From positions 39,399,682-39,463,681 of the forward strand of contig OX344749.2 of the NCBI GenBank assembly GCA_947034885.2: a stretch of DNA of 64,000 nt, given 5' to 3'. This stretch comes from Thuidium tamariscinum. Its lineage: Eukaryota > Streptophyta > Bryopsida > Hypnales > Thuidiaceae. A program made the position numbers and the translations under genes. Shown here one piece after another: positions 61,682-64,000 of the stretch. The notes under the pieces are model-generated. The model worked only from the letters and a program-made list of their open reading frames with translations, was not told the origin of the DNA and searched no databases. Every line of letters starts with the position of its first letter. Position 1 is the first letter of the stretch.

Positions 61682-62224
61682 AGGTAGAAGGTCCATGAAG
61701 GACCTATTTAACCCTTAAATGCCCCCAAGGACATTCTATGTCCTGTGAATGACAAAGAATCTTTTCCTACAGGACAAAAGTGCAACTTTTCATCCTTGGT
61801 ATTAGGAGTGGAAAGGAAAGATCTTCAATAGTTCTTTGACTTCCAATGAATATATTAGGCTTTTTCAAAGTAGATGATGTCACACGGAATTAAAATACAT
61901 GATTTCCATAGCTACTAGTTTGTCTTTCAAGGATTAAGAAGTGGGCATTTCTGAAGTGGACTTCTGGCAATATTTTTCAGAAAATTTTCTTTGAAAAATA
62001 AATGGAATTGACATCTAATTTGAGTTGTTTCATTTTTTTGAGCCTTTGTGGAATTAGTTATGAAGTTTAAAGTTTGAATCATATAGGTCTCCAAAAGTGC
62101 CCCCCTTGGAATATTCATTGATGGTACATTGACAAATGCAATTGGTGAGTTGAAGAAAGCATAATGCACTTCTACACTAGATAACACTTTTAGAATCTAA
62201 TCACTTTATGGACCTCCTACCTTA
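61682..62224. mobile_element. MITE with AGGTAGAAGGTCC ends, containing a TTAA-type copy
   Basis: Left AGGTAGAAGGTCCATGAAG, right inverted CTTTATGGACCTCCTACCTT, the same family as 17613-17928. A TTAA-type segment (TTAACCCTTAAATGCCC to GGATTAA, 61708-61937) sits just inside the left end and matches 19717-19939. Confidence 0.65.
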
Positions 62225-64000
62225 AACAAGAAGCATGTATCATGTCCATACTATGCCTATATAAATGCAATTAGTTAATAATGATGTTTTAGTTGAAATG
62301 GTTTGCTTCATTTGAGCCTTGAACCTTCTCATCACTCTCTCGCTAGCAACAGGCCATGTTGATCTGATCAAAAAGTATGACTTGACCGGGAGTATGACAA
62401 ATGCTTGCAAATTAATCTACTAACAACTTAGCCATTCAAAAAATATTCGTTAATCCGCCGCAAGTCACTACCACTTTGTGGATAGATAGTTCCACTCTGC
62501 TAGTGGGTTTAGCATCCTCGCAACATTTAATTGACTCCATGATTGATTGAGGGAGCACAAGAAAAGTCATTGATGGTGAGTACATACACGATATCTGGTA
62601 CCTCTCCATACACTCAATTGCACTTCTTCTTGTCCTAATTGAAGTAGTGAATCTCAAGTCAAGGTGGATTAGATGAATCACATAGAGCAAGCATGCATCC
62701 ACACAAGTACCTCTTCTAGTCTTCACCTCCAATCCTCTCGCAATGCAGAGTTGGGATGATCATTACTAGTAGGAGGTGGGTGGCAGAAAGAGAAGATGTA
62801 CGACTTGTTGTAGATTTAAAAAGAAGTTCTAAGCACTAGAGTGCAGGATCCATGCATCTTCTCCAACTTCTGCCCATTCCACTTGGCTTGTCAACCCTAT
62901 CACCACGTGAATCATTGAAGACGACATGATTGAGCGTGCTATCCTAACTTGTTTCTCAAGCAAGTTTTTCTCATAATGGTTTAGTCTTAAAGTCTTATAC
63001 ACAAACTTCAAATTTTTATTATTATTTGGGACCAATAACTATTACTCAAATTAGAGGATTCTTTGATTTTTGTTAGATTTTCATTTTCATTGTTTTAAGA
63101 AAAAAAATAATTATACATATTTCCATTAAATTTTCAATCCTTCCACTATTTGAACTAACATATTAGTTTAATCTTACACACATTGATAGTTGATACCATT
63201 TTTTATCTACTATCTAAGAGTGTAAGAAAAATCTTGATTTTAAACTTTTGAGGCAATAAGAATTATGTATTATGGCACAATAAGAATCCCCAAAGAAATT
63301 CTTCATTCTAGCAAGATTTATTTAATTTTTTTTCCATCTTGACACACATTGATTGAAACCCTACATAAAACTCAAGAAACAAAGAGTAATATTTTAGTTG
63401 CATCATTTTTGAATGTTGATGTGACAAAAGTTTCTTTTTATTGCATACTAGTGATAAGTCTTCAATGTTCTTCAACCATTTAAAATTACACCCATTGTAA
63501 GCTTTTGATAATTTTGATCAGCATTTATATCTTGGATATTGGCTATATTATGGAATATTTAAATGCATCAACTACTTTTAGTACACAAGTAACCAATATA
63601 AGTTACTAAATAATAGTCAAATACCTCAAATTTGCATATGACCAAATTCTTTGAAAAGATGAACAAAAGTCAAGTACCTAGGTCTCTTTTGATTCAAAAT
63701 ACTTGTACCTCTAATTTAGAATGCTAAGATCTTGAAAGGTTAGAATTTAAATTGCATTAATTTAGAAAAAAAAGTGTCTAGTTGCTTACATATCTATAGT
63801 AGCTTACTAAGTTTGTAGTACCATACTTATATTTGCTTCCACTTTATAAAACCTTTTTCTCTTTCTTTTGGCTCAATGCACTTAGGTATGGTAGTTCTAA
63901 CAATTGGATTAACTTTTGAAAAATCATATTGTCACATTGCCATTTTATTAGAGGTTTATTATATGAATGTCATTAAAATTCAAAGACATAATATTGAAAA
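62225..64000. other. AT-rich spacer to window end, no gene seen
   Basis: No recognisable protein, RNA gene or clear element. Reading frames are short and composition is strongly A/T-rich beyond 63000. Confidence 0.5.

Overview
The window is nuclear DNA of a land plant or close streptophyte relative. The evidence is short GT-AG introns, telo-box motifs near translation genes, CACTA, MULE, Helitron and Stowaway-type elements, and orthologues of plant genes (PRD1, UTP4, RPS8, SEC61beta, a WDR91-like protein, a USP-like protein). Compact genes with introns mostly of 70-700 bp sit in AT-rich, transposon-filled spacers. That suits a non-seed plant (bryophyte or lycophyte), but this is a guess. All identifications come from reading translated exons and recalled family features; no database was searched.

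Layout. 1-1694 (+): 3' end of a WDR91-like WD40 gene. 4641-4985 (+): SEC61beta, followed by a partial tandem copy of its own 3' end. 6203-11784 (-): PRD1, a meiotic double-strand-break factor, nine exons, about 1324 aa. 15744-17292 (-): ribosomal protein eS8, four exons, 217 aa. 21364-26592 (-): UTP4/Cirhin, a WD40 protein of the small-subunit processome, eleven exons, 944 aa. 31621-44174: a 12.55-kb composite MULE-type transposon, described below. 44.8-57.1 kb: a graveyard of nested elements, including a broken Pif1/Helitron-type helicase. 58559-61081 (+): a USP-like (adenine nucleotide alpha hydrolase fold) protein, four exons, 534 aa. 61.1-64 kb: MITEs and AT-rich spacer.

Most notable is the 31.6-44.2 kb element. 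An exact 12-bp direct repeat (TTGGAGTGCGTG) flanks it, just outside imperfect inverted ends about 78% identical over 36 bp. It carries two divergent genes. On the plus strand is a two-exon MULE transposase of 1176 aa with a C-terminal SWIM zinc finger. On the minus strand is a roughly 1.1-1.2 kaa protein that joins a ParB/sulfiredoxin-like motif (DGNHRYAAW), a lysine-rich linker and a permuted beta-class DNA methylase-like domain whose catalytic motifs look degenerate. An intron of that gene is filled almost entirely by about nine copies of a 128-bp hairpin-rich tandem repeat. The arrangement of transposase, DNA-binding or methylase-like accessory protein and non-coding tandem repeat recalls the VANC anti-silencing proteins of Arabidopsis VANDAL elements, with an unrelated protein in the accessory role. 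This is the best candidate here for an undescribed system.

Two further element families can be reconstructed. One has ends GGGTNNTTGCAAGAAA and 4-bp target duplications, in four copies, one with a related empty site in the same window. The other is a TTAA-flanked MITE group with CCCCTAAATG ends. At 48.9-53.6 kb a Pif1-like gene is split by a GGGT element that is itself split by a CACTA element.
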